From Aminobacterium mobile DSM 12262 (GTDB taxonomy: Bacteria > Synergistota > Synergistia > Synergistales > Aminobacteriaceae), in the NCBI RefSeq assembly GCF_000526395.1, contig NZ_JAFZ01000002.1, forward strand, positions 188,501 through 252,500: a stretch of 64,000 nt of DNA, read 5' to 3'. The translations under genes and the position numbers were made by a program. Every line of letters starts with the position of its first letter. Position 1 is the first letter of the stretch. Shown here piece after piece: positions 39,824 through 49,114 of the stretch. Under the pieces are notes generated by a model that was given only the letters and a program-made list of their open reading frames with translations, searched no databases and was not told the origin of the DNA.

Positions 39824-40368
39824 CTCTTTGGGACGGCAAAGACTTCCGAATCCTTTCCACAGACTACAGTTATATTCTGTCCTTTTTTTACGTATTTCCC
39901 CGGGACGGAAAAAGCTAAAGTTCCCGTAGTATCTGGAGGAATGTCCCCTACTATCATAAAATCTTTGCTCGTTAAAACATCTTCATCTTTTATTACGTAA
40001 TCACCGATCTGTAACATTTTGGGCTCAAAATTCCATCGTTTTTGAGTTTTATAACGCATAGCAAAGAGAGCCCTTCCCTTCAAATCTTTACTGCTAAAAT
40101 GGCTAGCATGCCATTTTAGCCACTCAGGAGCCTGGGGATCAGAGACCAGAGCCTTAGAGAGGGTTCCATCAATATATACGAGGGCAACTTGCGCCCTGGC
40201 CCCTATGACCATATCTCCCAAAACTTCACCTTCAATCCAGAAGGAAACGGTTCGCTCATCCATGAGCTGCTGCAACTCTTTTGCTTCTGCAATACAAGAG
40301 CAAGAAGAAATTAAAGTGAATCCACATATCACGAGTAAAAACAACTTTAATGATCTATTTTTTGTCAT
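39820..40368 (-). CDS. Exported protein of unknown function between murJ and tsaD
   Basis: A protein of about 182 residues with a signal sequence (LKLFLLVICGFTLISSCSCIAEA); SCSC could also be a lipobox. The mature part is mostly beta (FWIEGEVLGDMVIGARAQVALVYIDG, DVLTSKDFMIVGDIPPDTTGTLAFSVPGKYVKKG), with no motif that I recognise. The frame is open from 40476, but the ATG at 40368 gives a proper signal peptide and overlaps the murJ end by 14 bases. The tsaD overlap is four bases. It is probably an envelope or periplasmic protein. Confidence 0.65.
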   Translation of the reverse strand: MTKNRSLKLFLLVICGFTLISSCSCIAEAKELQQLMDERTVSFWIEGEVLGDMVIGARAQVALVYIDGTLSKALVSDPQAPEWLKWHASHFSSKDLKGRALFAMRYKTQKRWNFEPKMLQIGDYVIKDEDVLTSKDFMIVGDIPPDTTGTLAFSVPGKYVKKGQNITVVCGKDSEVFAVPKR

Positions 40369-41938
40369 CCATGTTCTCTCCTCTGAAGGAACGTTTTTTA
40401 GAGAAAGCCCCCATAAGCCATCCCCATTCTTTAAAACTAAAGAACCATGTACAGCCTCCATATACCACTGCTCCAATAATGAAAACTGCTAAAATCCAGA
40501 TACCTTTCATGGGAAGAGAAGCTCCAACTGGGTAGAGTAAAAATTTCCGGTATTGCCAAACAGCACCAGACATAATAGCTAAAATTCCTACTATTCGGCC
40601 GCTCCATTGTACGGTAAAGATATGAAGAGGTTTTTCCATAACTTTCGAAAGTAAATATCCACCTACAATAGCTGAGACCGTAAACCCGAGAGAAGTAGCA
40701 AGAGCAAGCCCTGAAAACCCCATGGGTTTGATTAGGAGAAGACAGAATATAATATTGAATACCACGCTGGAAGCTGTGACCATTAAAGCTGCCCGAGGGC
40801 TGCTCTGAGCATAAAGTCCCCGCAAAAAAATGGTAGTACAAGCCATGCCGGGTAACCCCCAAGCGTACATTGCAAGAGCCTTACCAGTGGCATGCCAGGC
40901 CCAACTATCAAAAGCACCTCGATAAAAAAGAAAATTAACAACTTCGTCGGAGACAAGAATCAGTCCCACTGTTACCGGAAGTACTATAAAAAGAGCAAAA
41001 CGAACGGAGTCCTGAACAGTCTCTTTAAACTCGTGGTTATCACCAGTTGCACATCGTGAAAGTTCTGGCAAAACAGCTTGGGAGATTGCTATGACGAAAA
41101 GTCCTAACGGGAGTTGTATTACTCTATTGGCGTAGTTCAATACTGAGATGGCTCCGTCCTGTAAAAAAGACCCTAACATCCGACTCACTACCGGATTGAC
41201 CTGGTTAAGGGAAAGTCCTAATGCGTAAGGGAAAAAGAGTGTCATCATTTTTCTCAGATCTTTATCATGACGATCAGGCTTCGCTGGTACAAGAGGAACA
41301 CCTTTCCAGGCACTCCAAAACCATTGAAGCCCCCATTGACAAACACCTCCAGCCAAAACAGCAACAACAAGGGTCCATATCCCACAACGAGAAACCAACA
41401 GAAACAGAACCAATAAATAAACAACGTTACTAAGAGCTGGCGCTATGGCCGGGACAAAATAAGAATCGAGACTGTTTAGCACTCCCATGGCCAAAGCCGC
41501 TAAAGAAACAAGTAATAGGAACGGAAACAGCCAACGCGTCATTGAGACAGCGAGAGATGCTTTGACAGCATCGAAGCCAGGGGCCATAATTTTCACAAGA
41601 AGGGGGGAAAAGAATATCCCCACTAAGACCACTGAAAATCCGGCAATGAGGAGAATAGAAAAAGCTTGTTTCGCCAGATATGCTGCCCTCTCTTTGCCTT
41701 TTTGAGCCAAGCTTTGAGAAAAAACAGGAACAAATGCCGCCGACAAAGCTCCTTCAGCCAACATTTGTCGGGATAAATTTGCTAAAGTATAAGCAATATA
41801 AAAAGCATCGAGTTCGCTCGATGCACCAAAAAGAGCTGCCGTAACAATTTCACGAGCCAACCCTAAAATTCGGCTGGCAAAAGTTCCCACCATCATAACT
41901 AATGCGTGGCGAACCATTCTGGAAACACGAGAGGACAT
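40355..41938 (-). CDS. murJ: Lipid II flippase MurJ (MviN family)
   Basis: MurJ moves lipid II across the inner membrane for peptidoglycan synthesis. The 527-residue protein has about 14 helices. It begins with FASRILGLAREIVTAALFG, the MurJ signature. ALSAAFVPVFSQSLA and the segment around PLGLFVIAISQAVLPELSRCA are also typical. It starts at an ATG 41 bases from the divergent hydrogenase-protease-like gene and leads the murJ-secreted protein-tsaD group. Confidence 0.95.
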   Translation of the reverse strand: MSSRVSRMVRHALVMMVGTFASRILGLAREIVTAALFGASSELDAFYIAYTLANLSRQMLAEGALSAAFVPVFSQSLAQKGKERAAYLAKQAFSILLIAGFSVVLVGIFFSPLLVKIMAPGFDAVKASLAVSMTRWLFPFLLLVSLAALAMGVLNSLDSYFVPAIAPALSNVVYLLVLFLLVSRCGIWTLVVAVLAGGVCQWGLQWFWSAWKGVPLVPAKPDRHDKDLRKMMTLFFPYALGLSLNQVNPVVSRMLGSFLQDGAISVLNYANRVIQLPLGLFVIAISQAVLPELSRCATGDNHEFKETVQDSVRFALFIVLPVTVGLILVSDEVVNFLFYRGAFDSWAWHATGKALAMYAWGLPGMACTTIFLRGLYAQSSPRAALMVTASSVVFNIIFCLLLIKPMGFSGLALATSLGFTVSAIVGGYLLSKVMEKPLHIFTVQWSGRIVGILAIMSGAVWQYRKFLLYPVGASLPMKGIWILAVFIIGAVVYGGCTWFFSFKEWGWLMGAFSKKRSFRGENMDDKK

Positions 41939-41979
41939 GAACGACGCCTCCTGAACAACAAGGAAATGAGGTACTTTAT

Positions 41980-42456
41980 ATGAGCTTTATTATTCTTTGG
42001 GGTACAGGAAATCCCCTCTTTGGTGACGATGGAGTTGGTCCGTTTGTCGCCCAATATTTACAGAAAAAAGAGATGGAACATCCCATCTGCGCTATTAATT
42101 GCGAAACAACTCCGGAAAATTATATTGGCGACTTGCAACGACAACACCCAGACCTGCTGCTTATAGTAGACGCAGCCGATATGGGGCTTCCTCCGGGATC
42201 CACACGTCAGATACCCTTTGAAGAAATACAAAATGCCACATTTAGCACTCACGGACTCCCCTTAGATCTGTTGTTAAAAGAAAAGGCTCAAGAAATACCT
42301 ATTATTTTTATCGGAATACAACCATATTCGCAAGAATTGGGTGATTCCCTTTCTCTGCCAGTTCAAAATGCAGCATTAGAACTTATATCTTTGCTACTCT
42401 CTGGCAAATGGAAAAATATCCCTCTTCTTTACCAAGAGAAGCGATCGCCTAAATAG
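41980..42456 (+). CDS. Hydrogenase-maturation-type (HycI/HybD, M52) protease, orphan
   Basis: A 158-residue protein of the endopeptidase family that trims the C-terminus of NiFe-hydrogenase large subunits. It has GTGNPLFGDDGVGP, VDAADMGLPPGS and FSTHGLPLDLLL, the nickel-probing acid and histidine positions of HycI. It is one of very few plus-strand host genes here. No hydrogenase subunit or hyp gene is nearby, so its target is elsewhere. Its end overlaps the convergent lptB by 28 bases. Confidence 0.8.
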   Translation: MSFIILWGTGNPLFGDDGVGPFVAQYLQKKEMEHPICAINCETTPENYIGDLQRQHPDLLLIVDAADMGLPPGSTRQIPFEEIQNATFSTHGLPLDLLLKEKAQEIPIIFIGIQPYSQELGDSLSLPVQNAALELISLLLSGKWKNIPLLYQEKRSPK

Positions 42457-43163
42457 AATTTGCGAGCGACTTCGCTCTGAGCTACTTCATCAGGTGGGCC
42501 CTCAATAATAATTTCGCCCTGGTGAATTAAGTATGTACGATCAGTAATCGCCAAAGTATCGCGCACATTATGGTCTGTAAGCAATATACCGTACCCTTTC
42601 GCTCTCAGGCTTAGTATGATTTGCTGGATATCGTAGACTGCTATGGGGTCAATACCACTAAAGGGCTCATCTAGCAGAACAAAATCCGGCATGATAGAAA
42701 GGCACCGTGCGATTTCTACCCTCCGTCGCTCTCCTCCGCTGAGAGCATAACCTGGAACATCTGCCAGATCGGTAAGCCCCAGTTCGTCAAGAATGTGCTC
42801 CACCATTTTCTCTATCTCTTTTTTAGGCCGACCAAGTTCCTGTAAAACAAGTTCTATATTCTCTTGCACTGAAAGATTTCTAAAAACTGATGCCTCTTGA
42901 GGAAGATAGCCTACTCCTATTCTTGCTCGGCGATACATCGGAAGAGAAGTGATGTCTTTTTCATCAATCATAACCCGTCCAGAATCTGGCTTTATAAGAC
43001 CTACAATCATATAGAATGTCGTAGTTTTACCAGCCCCATTAGGACCAAGAAGCCCCACAATCTCTCCCATATGCACATCAATATCGACAGAAGAGACCAC
43101 AGTTCTTCCCTTGTATGCTTTGCAGACCTCTCGAGCTTTAAGAGTCTTTGCGCTCATTTGCAT
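42429..43163 (-). CDS. lptB: LPS export ABC transporter ATPase LptB
   Basis: LptB powers lipopolysaccharide extraction from the inner membrane with LptFG. The ABC ATPase has LLGPNGAGKTTTFYMIVGL (Walker A), the LptB-like GVGYLPQEASVFRNLSV Q-loop, LSGGERRRVEIARCL, DFVLLDEPFSGIDP and LTDHNVRDTL. The ATG at 43163 follows AAAGGG and is preferred over 43181, giving 244 residues. It overlaps the lptA end, and lptA-lptB is a conserved pair. LptB implies an LPS-type outer membrane. Confidence 0.95.
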   Translation of the reverse strand: MQMSAKTLKAREVCKAYKGRTVVSSVDIDVHMGEIVGLLGPNGAGKTTTFYMIVGLIKPDSGRVMIDEKDITSLPMYRRARIGVGYLPQEASVFRNLSVQENIELVLQELGRPKKEIEKMVEHILDELGLTDLADVPGYALSGGERRRVEIARCLSIMPDFVLLDEPFSGIDPIAVYDIQQIILSLRAKGYGILLTDHNVRDTLAITDRTYLIHQGEIIIEGPPDEVAQSEVARKFYLGDRFSW

Positions 43164-43923
43164 CGTTCCCTTTCTTTTCATGAAGCTGAAAAGTAACCTG
43201 CGGTTGCCCTGAGGCCTCCATTTTACCTGTTCCTGGCGAGTACAAGATCTCTTCTGCCCGTAAAGTGCGATCCAACTGCAGAGCTACTGCGTTCCCACGT
43301 ACTCGCAACAAGTCCTGAGCTTTTGAATAGGTAGCCGTGGAACCGGTGATACGGGTTTTTTGCCCATCTGTGCCGGTAAAAATTATCACCACATTTCCTG
43401 AAGCGTTTATATCTGTGGTCTGTCCTTCTTTTATGGTACCCTTCACCGATTCAGCTGAAACAAAAATTTTCTGCTGGCTATCCTCAAATTTCCGCACTTT
43501 CTTTGAAGAGAAAGCTATTTTACTCATATTAAGCTCATCAGCGTCAATGGAACGAGTGCCGAAGTATCCGGAAACCTTTTCTCGAAGAATATATTCACCA
43601 TCCTGAGACAAATCACCATCTAAAGAATTACAGGAAAGATCAACTGGCTCCTGCTCCCACTTCCCGCCAATATGAACTCCCCCACTGAGGGTTATTTTTC
43701 GACTCTTGAGATTTCCATCTCCTCGCGGAGCTGTAATAAATAACTCCACTCGCTCTATTCGAACATTTTTTTCCGCTACAAAAGCCCCCGTTTTGGAATC
43801 ATAAGACATATTTTCCGCTGTTATCCGGGCTTCTTCTCCCCAAAGAACCCCCGACCAAATTAAAAGGAAACAAAAGGGGACGAATAACCTTAGCTGTCTT
43901 AAGCATTTATGCATCCCACTCAC
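43138..43923 (-). CDS. lptA: LptA/OstA-like periplasmic protein
   Basis: A 261-residue exported protein with a signal sequence (RLFVPFCFLLIWSGVLWGEEA) and an OstA/LptA beta-jellyroll repeat: ITAENMSYDSKTGAFVAEKNVRIER, then SADELNMS-type and RITGSTATYSKAQDLLRVRGNAV strands. LptA forms the periplasmic bridge that carries LPS to the outer membrane. Its stop overlaps the lptB start, the usual arrangement. It is longer than E. coli LptA (about 185), suggesting extra repeats. Confidence 0.85.
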   Translation of the reverse strand: MSGMHKCLRQLRLFVPFCFLLIWSGVLWGEEARITAENMSYDSKTGAFVAEKNVRIERVELFITAPRGDGNLKSRKITLSGGVHIGGKWEQEPVDLSCNSLDGDLSQDGEYILREKVSGYFGTRSIDADELNMSKIAFSSKKVRKFEDSQQKIFVSAESVKGTIKEGQTTDINASGNVVIIFTGTDGQKTRITGSTATYSKAQDLLRVRGNAVALQLDRTLRAEEILYSPGTGKMEASGQPQVTFQLHEKKGNDANERKDS

Positions 43924-44019
43924 ACCATTCTAAGAAAAAAATTAGACATTCAAATGCCGCCGTTATTCTACCTTTTCACGCTCTCGCATGGCAAGCCCGG
44001 AGACATAATCTAAACTTAT

Positions 44020-44505
44020 CTACTCACAGCCCCCAAGTTCTTGTTTCAACGCTTCGAAAGCCTCTTCTACCTTCGCTGCAGCTACAACACACGTTACGCT
44101 AGAAGGAAGAGCTAAAATCATATCAATATTTACTCCTTGATGGGCTAGAGCGCTAAAAACCCTAGCAGGGAAATCCCTCTTATCAGAGGGCAACGAAGAA
44201 ACAGATATCTTTGCTATCTCTGTATCGAAGATAACCCCTTGAGCATCAATCTCCATAGAAACAGCCCGACAAACACGGATAGCTCCCTCAAGCCCGCTTT
44301 TTCTCACTAAAAAAGCTACATCATTCACTTGTCCTCTCATAACGCTCTGAACAATCATCTCTACATCGATTTCCACTTCAGCAAGGGCTGCAAAGAGGGA
44401 GGCTGCTATGCCTGGAATATCTGGCACTCCAAGGAGGGCTACTTTCGCCACATCCAGATCAAGAAAAATGAGACTTGAGGTCTTTTCTCTGTTTATATTT
44501 TGCAT
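44020..44505 (-). CDS. Tandem ACT-domain protein, aspartokinase regulatory-like
   Basis: A 161-residue protein consisting of two ACT domains with the sequence style of the C-terminal half of aspartate kinase (VALLGVPDIPGIAASLFAALAEVEIDVEMIVQS, then DFPARVFSALAHQGVNIDMI). There is no kinase domain in front. Some bacteria make such a free regulatory chain. It lies 174 bases after threonine synthase, suggesting feedback control of threonine/lysine synthesis. The second ACT ends in an ALPSSVTCVV segment that would bind an amino acid. Confidence 0.8.
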   Translation of the reverse strand: MQNINREKTSSLIFLDLDVAKVALLGVPDIPGIAASLFAALAEVEIDVEMIVQSVMRGQVNDVAFLVRKSGLEGAIRVCRAVSMEIDAQGVIFDTEIAKISVSSLPSDKRDFPARVFSALAHQGVNIDMILALPSSVTCVVAAAKVEEAFEALKQELGGCE

Positions 44506-44679
44506 TATGAGAACCTCCCGACTGTTATTATTTTATAAGAGACAAAATCCTTCACTCTCTTCCGACAAAACAAAAAAACGAAAACGGATTCTATGCCTCG
44601 AAAAAATAGAACACACGAGTTGGGGCATCTTCTCCGATAGTCCCCTTCGGATCAGACGCACAAACTCGAAAAAGGTGTC

Positions 44680-45729
44680 TCATAGGCCCAATATGCCTCC
44701 AAGAGCTTCTAGGGTTCCATCGACTACACTTAGATCGGGAATCCCCTGGAGAGGTGCATCTGGATCTTTTAAGCCATTCCCTGTAAGGACCACCACAATT
44801 TGAATGCCCTCCGGAAGCTTGCCTAATTTTTTAAGTTTGCAGAGTAGCGCCACAGGAGCACAAGATGCGGGCTCGGCAAAAAGGCCTTCATGAGAAGCCA
44901 ATTCTTTCTGTGCTGAAAGAATTTCATCGTCAGAAACAGAAAAAAACTGCCCTCGACTTATTTCTACTGCATGCAAAGCTTTCTCCCTATTCACGGGGTT
45001 TCCTATGCGTATAGCAGCAGCTATAGTGTCTGGGTTCTCTATCGTATGTCCCAAGACAAGAGGAGCTGCCCCCTCTGCTTGTACCCCTATAAGGCGAGGT
45101 ATTTTATGAATTTTACCTATTTCTCGATAATACTCCAAGGCTGCTCCGTAGGCGCTAATATTGCCCGCATTGCCTACTGGAAGAACAATCCAATCAGGCA
45201 TATCTGTCAATTCATCGCAAATCTCCCATGCAGCAGTTCTCTGTCCCAAAAGGCGGAAAGGATTCAAAGAGTTAACAAGCGTAAGTTTTTTCGCTAAAGC
45301 TCCTTGATGAGCTAGTTCCAAGGCTTCATCAAAATTTCCTCGAATCGCTACAACTTTGGCTCCATGTATAAGAGCTTGTGTCAGCTTACCAAGAGCCACC
45401 TTCCCTGCCGGGAGCAACACGAAGCAAGGCAGCCCTACCAGTGCCGCATAAGCAGCTGCAGAAGCAGAGGTATTACCTGTAGAGGCGCAAATAAAGGCTC
45501 TACTCCCCTCCTCTAATGCTTTAGCAGCGGCCATAACCATTCCGCGATCTTTAAAAGACCCCGTTGGATTCAGACCCTCAAATTTTGCCCAAAGAACCAC
45601 TGATAGTTCTCGGCTGAGATGGCGTAGAGGGAAAAGAGGCGTTTCCCCCTCAAAAAGCGATATACGAGGAGTGGCCTCCGTCAATGGAAGATGCTGTTCA
45701 TATCGACAAAGGATCCCTAATCTTGGCAT
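44680..45729 (-). CDS. thrC: Threonine synthase
   Basis: ThrC converts O-phosphohomoserine to threonine with PLP. The 349-residue protein carries FEGLNPTGSFKDRGM with the PLP lysine, ASTGNTSASAAAYAALVG with the phosphate-binding loop, and LPVGNAGNISAYGAALEYY. This is the short class typical of many anaerobes. Start at the ATG 45729. The tandem-ACT gene follows. A family overlap with other fold-type II enzymes (such as cysteate synthase) exists, but the ACT neighbour supports ThrC. Confidence 0.9.
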   Translation of the reverse strand: MPRLGILCRYEQHLPLTEATPRISLFEGETPLFPLRHLSRELSVVLWAKFEGLNPTGSFKDRGMVMAAAKALEEGSRAFICASTGNTSASAAAYAALVGLPCFVLLPAGKVALGKLTQALIHGAKVVAIRGNFDEALELAHQGALAKKLTLVNSLNPFRLLGQRTAAWEICDELTDMPDWIVLPVGNAGNISAYGAALEYYREIGKIHKIPRLIGVQAEGAAPLVLGHTIENPDTIAAAIRIGNPVNREKALHAVEISRGQFFSVSDDEILSAQKELASHEGLFAEPASCAPVALLCKLKKLGKLPEGIQIVVVLTGNGLKDPDAPLQGIPDLSVVDGTLEALGGILGL

Positions 45730-45770
45730 CTACTATCTCCCCCTCCTCTCGGCGTTATATTATACATAAA

Positions 45771-45807
45771 AGCCCACACCACTCCAGCCCCGGAGCGGAT
45801 GTGGGCT
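45771..45807 (-). terminator. Terminator of the aldolase gene
   Basis: AGCCCACA pairs with TGTGGGCT, extended by CTCC/GGAG inside, followed on the minus strand by TTTTATG. It lies 34 bases past the aldolase stop. Confidence 0.85.
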
Positions 45808-45840
45808 TCACTCGCGATTCCGCTCTACCCTGCGGCGAAG

Positions 45841-47097
45841 CTAGTCGGAATAGTCTTTATTATCCTTTTTGCTAAGATCTGGCGCTGTTTCTTTATTATA
45901 ATTGGCCCGAGCTCCCAAAATAGCTTGTTCAGGAGCCCCGTTATAATCCTGCCGTCGAGAAATTACTTCCAGCACTTTTTCCGCTGAGTTTTCTGCATTA
46001 AAGGCTTTTATAAAACGCGTAGCCCACTCTTCAGTTTCATCTATGATACGCCCGATGATCTCAGGAGATTCATTCATAATATACTTGCCCATAGGAAGGT
46101 TGGATTTTTTATAATTTCCATCTTTACGGCTGTAGCCCTGAGCATCGCACCATTCCACAATTTTCTTCCATGTCTCTTCAGAAACACCTCGGTGAGATTC
46201 TTTTACATAAGAACCTTTTTCTGTTATAGCATTTCCTGTATCTGGATCCATCTTGATTCCAAATACTATATTTTGGAAAAGAGTAGCTACATTCCCTTTG
46301 TTAATCCCATACTTGGCAAATTTGGCAACTTTTTCTATAGGAGTTCCAGAGATACCATGTTGTGCGATGGAAACACCATAAGGGCGGATTGCCTGAGCTA
46401 TTTCCAACGTTCGATCAAGGTCGATACCCTCTTGTTGTCCTGTATCGTAAGTCCCATGAAGACTTCCATTGGATATAGCAAGCAAATCAGGGAAAATTCC
46501 CCAAGCATTGAGGCCACCGATAAAGAATTTTGCTTCTTCTACTGTTGTCAATTCCCCTGGCCCTTTTATCTCGCCAACTTCCACTTCTAAGCCAAGATAG
46601 GCAGGAATATGCATAGCTACATCTCGAGTATTGCACAAATTTTCCCAATCTGGCAGATGAGATGCATCTATAGCAACAGAGGTCCATCCCTTTTGAATAA
46701 CCGAAGGGATGTGACTCACTGCCTTAAAAAGATCCGCTTCGGATTTAATAGCATAATGATCGACGTGAAGGCCAAAAATTACACCATGCCCCAACTCGGA
46801 AGATGTTTTCACTGCATATTCTGGAAGGTTATCAAAATTGCCAGCACAATATGTCGATTCTGACTTTGCAATCTCGATAAAAACAGCAGCATTCAATTTT
46901 TTAGCAGCTCTGAAAACTCCTTTTACCGTCAAGGGGTTTCGTGCATTAGCAGCAAGAATAATAGCATTCGCTTCTCTAAAAGCTCGAACAATATCACGAC
47001 CACTGACTAATCCAACTTCTTCATTTCCCCACAAAGCCTGAACATTCAGAGGGCGTTTTTTCAGCATCTCCTTATATGAGGCGCTGTTCGTTCTCAT
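45841..47097 (-). CDS. Class II fructose-bisphosphate aldolase-family protein
   Basis: A 418-residue zinc aldolase of the FbaA/GatY/KbaY superfamily. GLHVDHYAIKSEAD holds the zinc ligand and catalytic acid. SVAIDASHLPDWENL, LGLEVEVGEIKGPGE and AISNGSLHGTYDTG follow the barrel, then the phosphate-binding INKGNVATLF region. It is longer than ordinary FbaA and diverges in the C-terminal 100 residues, so the sugar substrate is uncertain. It has its own terminator, and a strong terminator upstream separates it from the transporter. Confidence 0.8.
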   Translation of the reverse strand: MRTNSASYKEMLKKRPLNVQALWGNEEVGLVSGRDIVRAFREANAIILAANARNPLTVKGVFRAAKKLNAAVFIEIAKSESTYCAGNFDNLPEYAVKTSSELGHGVIFGLHVDHYAIKSEADLFKAVSHIPSVIQKGWTSVAIDASHLPDWENLCNTRDVAMHIPAYLGLEVEVGEIKGPGELTTVEEAKFFIGGLNAWGIFPDLLAISNGSLHGTYDTGQQEGIDLDRTLEIAQAIRPYGVSIAQHGISGTPIEKVAKFAKYGINKGNVATLFQNIVFGIKMDPDTGNAITEKGSYVKESHRGVSEETWKKIVEWCDAQGYSRKDGNYKKSNLPMGKYIMNESPEIIGRIIDETEEWATRFIKAFNAENSAEKVLEVISRRQDYNGAPEQAILGARANYNKETAPDLSKKDNKDYSD

Positions 47098-47204
47098 CCG
47101 TTGTCACGCTCCTTGTACAATTTTCATTAATTTTCTATCTCAAAGGTAGACTCCCATAGGATGATATACGATACACTATACCACAAGGTTTTCAACTAAA
47201 AAAA

Positions 47205-47240
47205 AGAGAGGACATCTTATAAAATTAAGATGTCCTCTCT
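47205..47240 (-). terminator. Terminator of the SNF-family transporter gene
   Basis: Perfect 15-base arms (AGAGAGGACATCTTA and complement), followed on the minus strand by TTTTTTTTAG. It begins 16 bases past the transporter stop. Confidence 0.95.
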
Positions 47241-47255
47241 ACTTATGAAAAGCCC

Positions 47256-48596
47256 CTAACGAAGGCCATTCCACATAATTAGAACAATAGCTATAGGAGC
47301 AAAAAAACGCAGTATCAAAAGCCACGGTGACATAAAGGCAAAGTTGAGTCTGCCTTTATTGGAAACATTATCTTTGATTCTATCTGTTACAACCCATCCT
47401 ACAAAAAGGGAGATCAAAAGACCGCCTGTAGTTAAAAGAATGTTATTGCAGATCCAATCCATGGCATCGAGAAAACTCTTACCAAAAAGATTAATGGGAT
47501 AGGCACCCTGGGAGAGAGCTGATGGAATTCCAAGAAGGAAGATAGCCGTTCCCATAAGAAAGGAACTCTTTCCTCTGCTCCAGCCCAATTCATCTTTACA
47601 GTAAGAAACGACCACCTCAAAAAGAGATACCGACGAGGTAAGTGCAGCTATAAAAAGAAGTGCAAAAAAGAGCCCCGACCAAACCATACCACCCCACATC
47701 TTCGAAAAGACTGCGGGCAAAGTTATAAAAGTAAGGCCTGCACCTGCTCCCGCATCAATACCAAAAGAGAAAACAGTAGGGAAAATGATTAATCCTGCAA
47801 GAAAAGCAACAAGGGTATCAAGAAGAGTAACTATGGCAACTGATTTTGGAATATTTTCATTCTTGCCAATGTAACTGCCAAAAGTAATGAGGACCCCCAT
47901 GCCGAGAGAAAGGGAATAAAAAGCCTGTCCCAAAGCATCAATAATCGTGCCCCCAGTAACTTTGGAAAAGTCGGGTTTAAGATAAAAAGCAACACCTTTC
48001 GATGCTCCGGGAAGCGTCAAAGCCCTGGCAACAAGAATGAGTATGATGACAAAAAGTCCTGGCATGAGGATTTTGCTGGCCCGCTCAATACCTTGTCCAA
48101 TGCCTTTATACACTACAAGAACAACCATAAGCATAAAAGCAAAAAAAGCAAAAAGAACTTGAGTGGGATTGGCAATAAAGCCTAGAAAAGCATTCTGAGC
48201 AGCCGACGTATCATGAAGAGACATGAGGCCTGTGAACGACTTGAAAATATAAGCGAAAGTCCATCCCCCTATAACTGCATAGTACGAGAGGATAATAAAA
48301 GCCACAACTAGTCCCATCCAACCAACGATAGGCCAGGCCCCTCCCTTTAGCTCCTTGAAAGCTCCCACTGCATTTTTTTTCGCCGCACGCCCGATGACAA
48401 ACTCTGCCAGCATTATTGACGCTCCAATAGTGAATGCCAAAATAACGTATATCACTAGAAAAGCTGCTCCTCCATTTTTCCCTGTAATGTAGGGGAAACG
48501 CCAAATATTACCAAGACCAATTGCTGATCCTGCTGATGCGAGGAGAAAACCAACTTGGCTTCCCCATTGTTCCCTTTCCGTTTCTTCCTGTTTCAC
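47256..48596 (-). CDS. Sodium-dependent amino-acid transporter, SNF (NSS) family
   Basis: A Na+ symporter of the neurotransmitter-sodium-symporter family with about 11-12 helices. Near the N-terminus it has WGSQVGFLLASAGSAIGLGNIWRFPYITGKNGGAAF, the sodium and substrate site. The family substrate is usually a neutral amino acid, fitting an amino-acid-fermenting anaerobe. The frame opens at 48629, but AGGAGGGG lies seven bases before the GTG at 48596 (MKQEETERE), so that start is used. A tiny membrane peptide gene lies upstream with a terminator between. Confidence 0.93.
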   Translation of the reverse strand: MKQEETEREQWGSQVGFLLASAGSAIGLGNIWRFPYITGKNGGAAFLVIYVILAFTIGASIMLAEFVIGRAAKKNAVGAFKELKGGAWPIVGWMGLVVAFIILSYYAVIGGWTFAYIFKSFTGLMSLHDTSAAQNAFLGFIANPTQVLFAFFAFMLMVVLVVYKGIGQGIERASKILMPGLFVIILILVARALTLPGASKGVAFYLKPDFSKVTGGTIIDALGQAFYSLSLGMGVLITFGSYIGKNENIPKSVAIVTLLDTLVAFLAGLIIFPTVFSFGIDAGAGAGLTFITLPAVFSKMWGGMVWSGLFFALLFIAALTSSVSLFEVVVSYCKDELGWSRGKSSFLMGTAIFLLGIPSALSQGAYPINLFGKSFLDAMDWICNNILLTTGGLLISLFVGWVVTDRIKDNVSNKGRLNFAFMSPWLLILRFFAPIAIVLIMWNGLR

Positions 48597-48723
48597 AAAA
48601 ACCCCTCCTATCAATATTTGAATATTCAAAAAAAGAAAGACGCGCAGTGATAAGCCTCATTTATATCTTTAAATATTTAGCTTTTTAAAAATTTAATATG
48701 ATTATGATAACCGGATAAAAAAA

Positions 48724-48753
48724 GGGGTCGGGCCCTAAAAAGGGTCCGACCCC
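48724..48753 (-). terminator. Terminator after the small membrane peptide gene
   Basis: GGGGTCGG-G-CCCT pairs with AGGG-T-CCGACCCC (one G-U pair), loop AAAA, then seven T on the minus strand. Its only upstream gene on that strand within 300 bases is the 31-residue peptide, supporting that peptide as a real transcription unit. Confidence 0.9.
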
Positions 48754-48775
48754 GAAAAGTCTGCCGGCTAAAAAA

Positions 48776-48871
48776 TCAAATGCCAGTAGGCGCTCCGGAA
48801 GAGGACCCGCAGCTAATAATAACTAGGAGTATAATTATTATGTTAATTAAAATATTCCAATTGATATTCAC
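48776..48871 (-). CDS. 31-residue membrane peptide upstream of an SNF transporter
   Basis: GTG start with an excellent AAGGAGGGGAAC ribosome site and an open frame of 31 codons: one hydrophobic helix (ILINIIIILLVII) then SCGSSSGAPTGI. It ends 22 bases before a strong terminator. Some SNF transporters have tiny partner subunits (MetS-type), which makes this a candidate, though the SCG segment could also be a lipobox of a micro-lipoprotein. Gene-finding by length alone would miss it. Confidence 0.55.
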   Translation of the reverse strand: MNINWNILINIIIILLVIISCGSSSGAPTGI

Positions 48872-49044
48872 TGCGTTCCCCTCCTTGCTATTAGTGTATT
48901 TTGTATCCTTGAAAGTAGCGCTATCTTATATATTATTTTCAGACTTGTCAAATTCTATTTCATTAAATATTTCAAAGCTCTTTCCTGAAGAGGTATTCTT
49001 AAAAAATTCAAATCGATCTTCTCGTTACTCTAAAAAGAAAAGGG

Positions 49045-49073
49045 TTGCAGTTTCATAAAGACCATGATAATAT
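49045..49073 (+). promoter_or_regulatory. Promoter of the tRNA-Gln/tRNA-Glu unit
   Basis: TTGCAG and TAATAT 17 bases apart on the plus strand, placing the transcription start about 35 bases before tRNA-Gln. Confidence 0.65.
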
Positions 49074-49114
49074 ACCCTTCGCTGTGATGGACACAGATAT
49101 TGGATATATATGAT

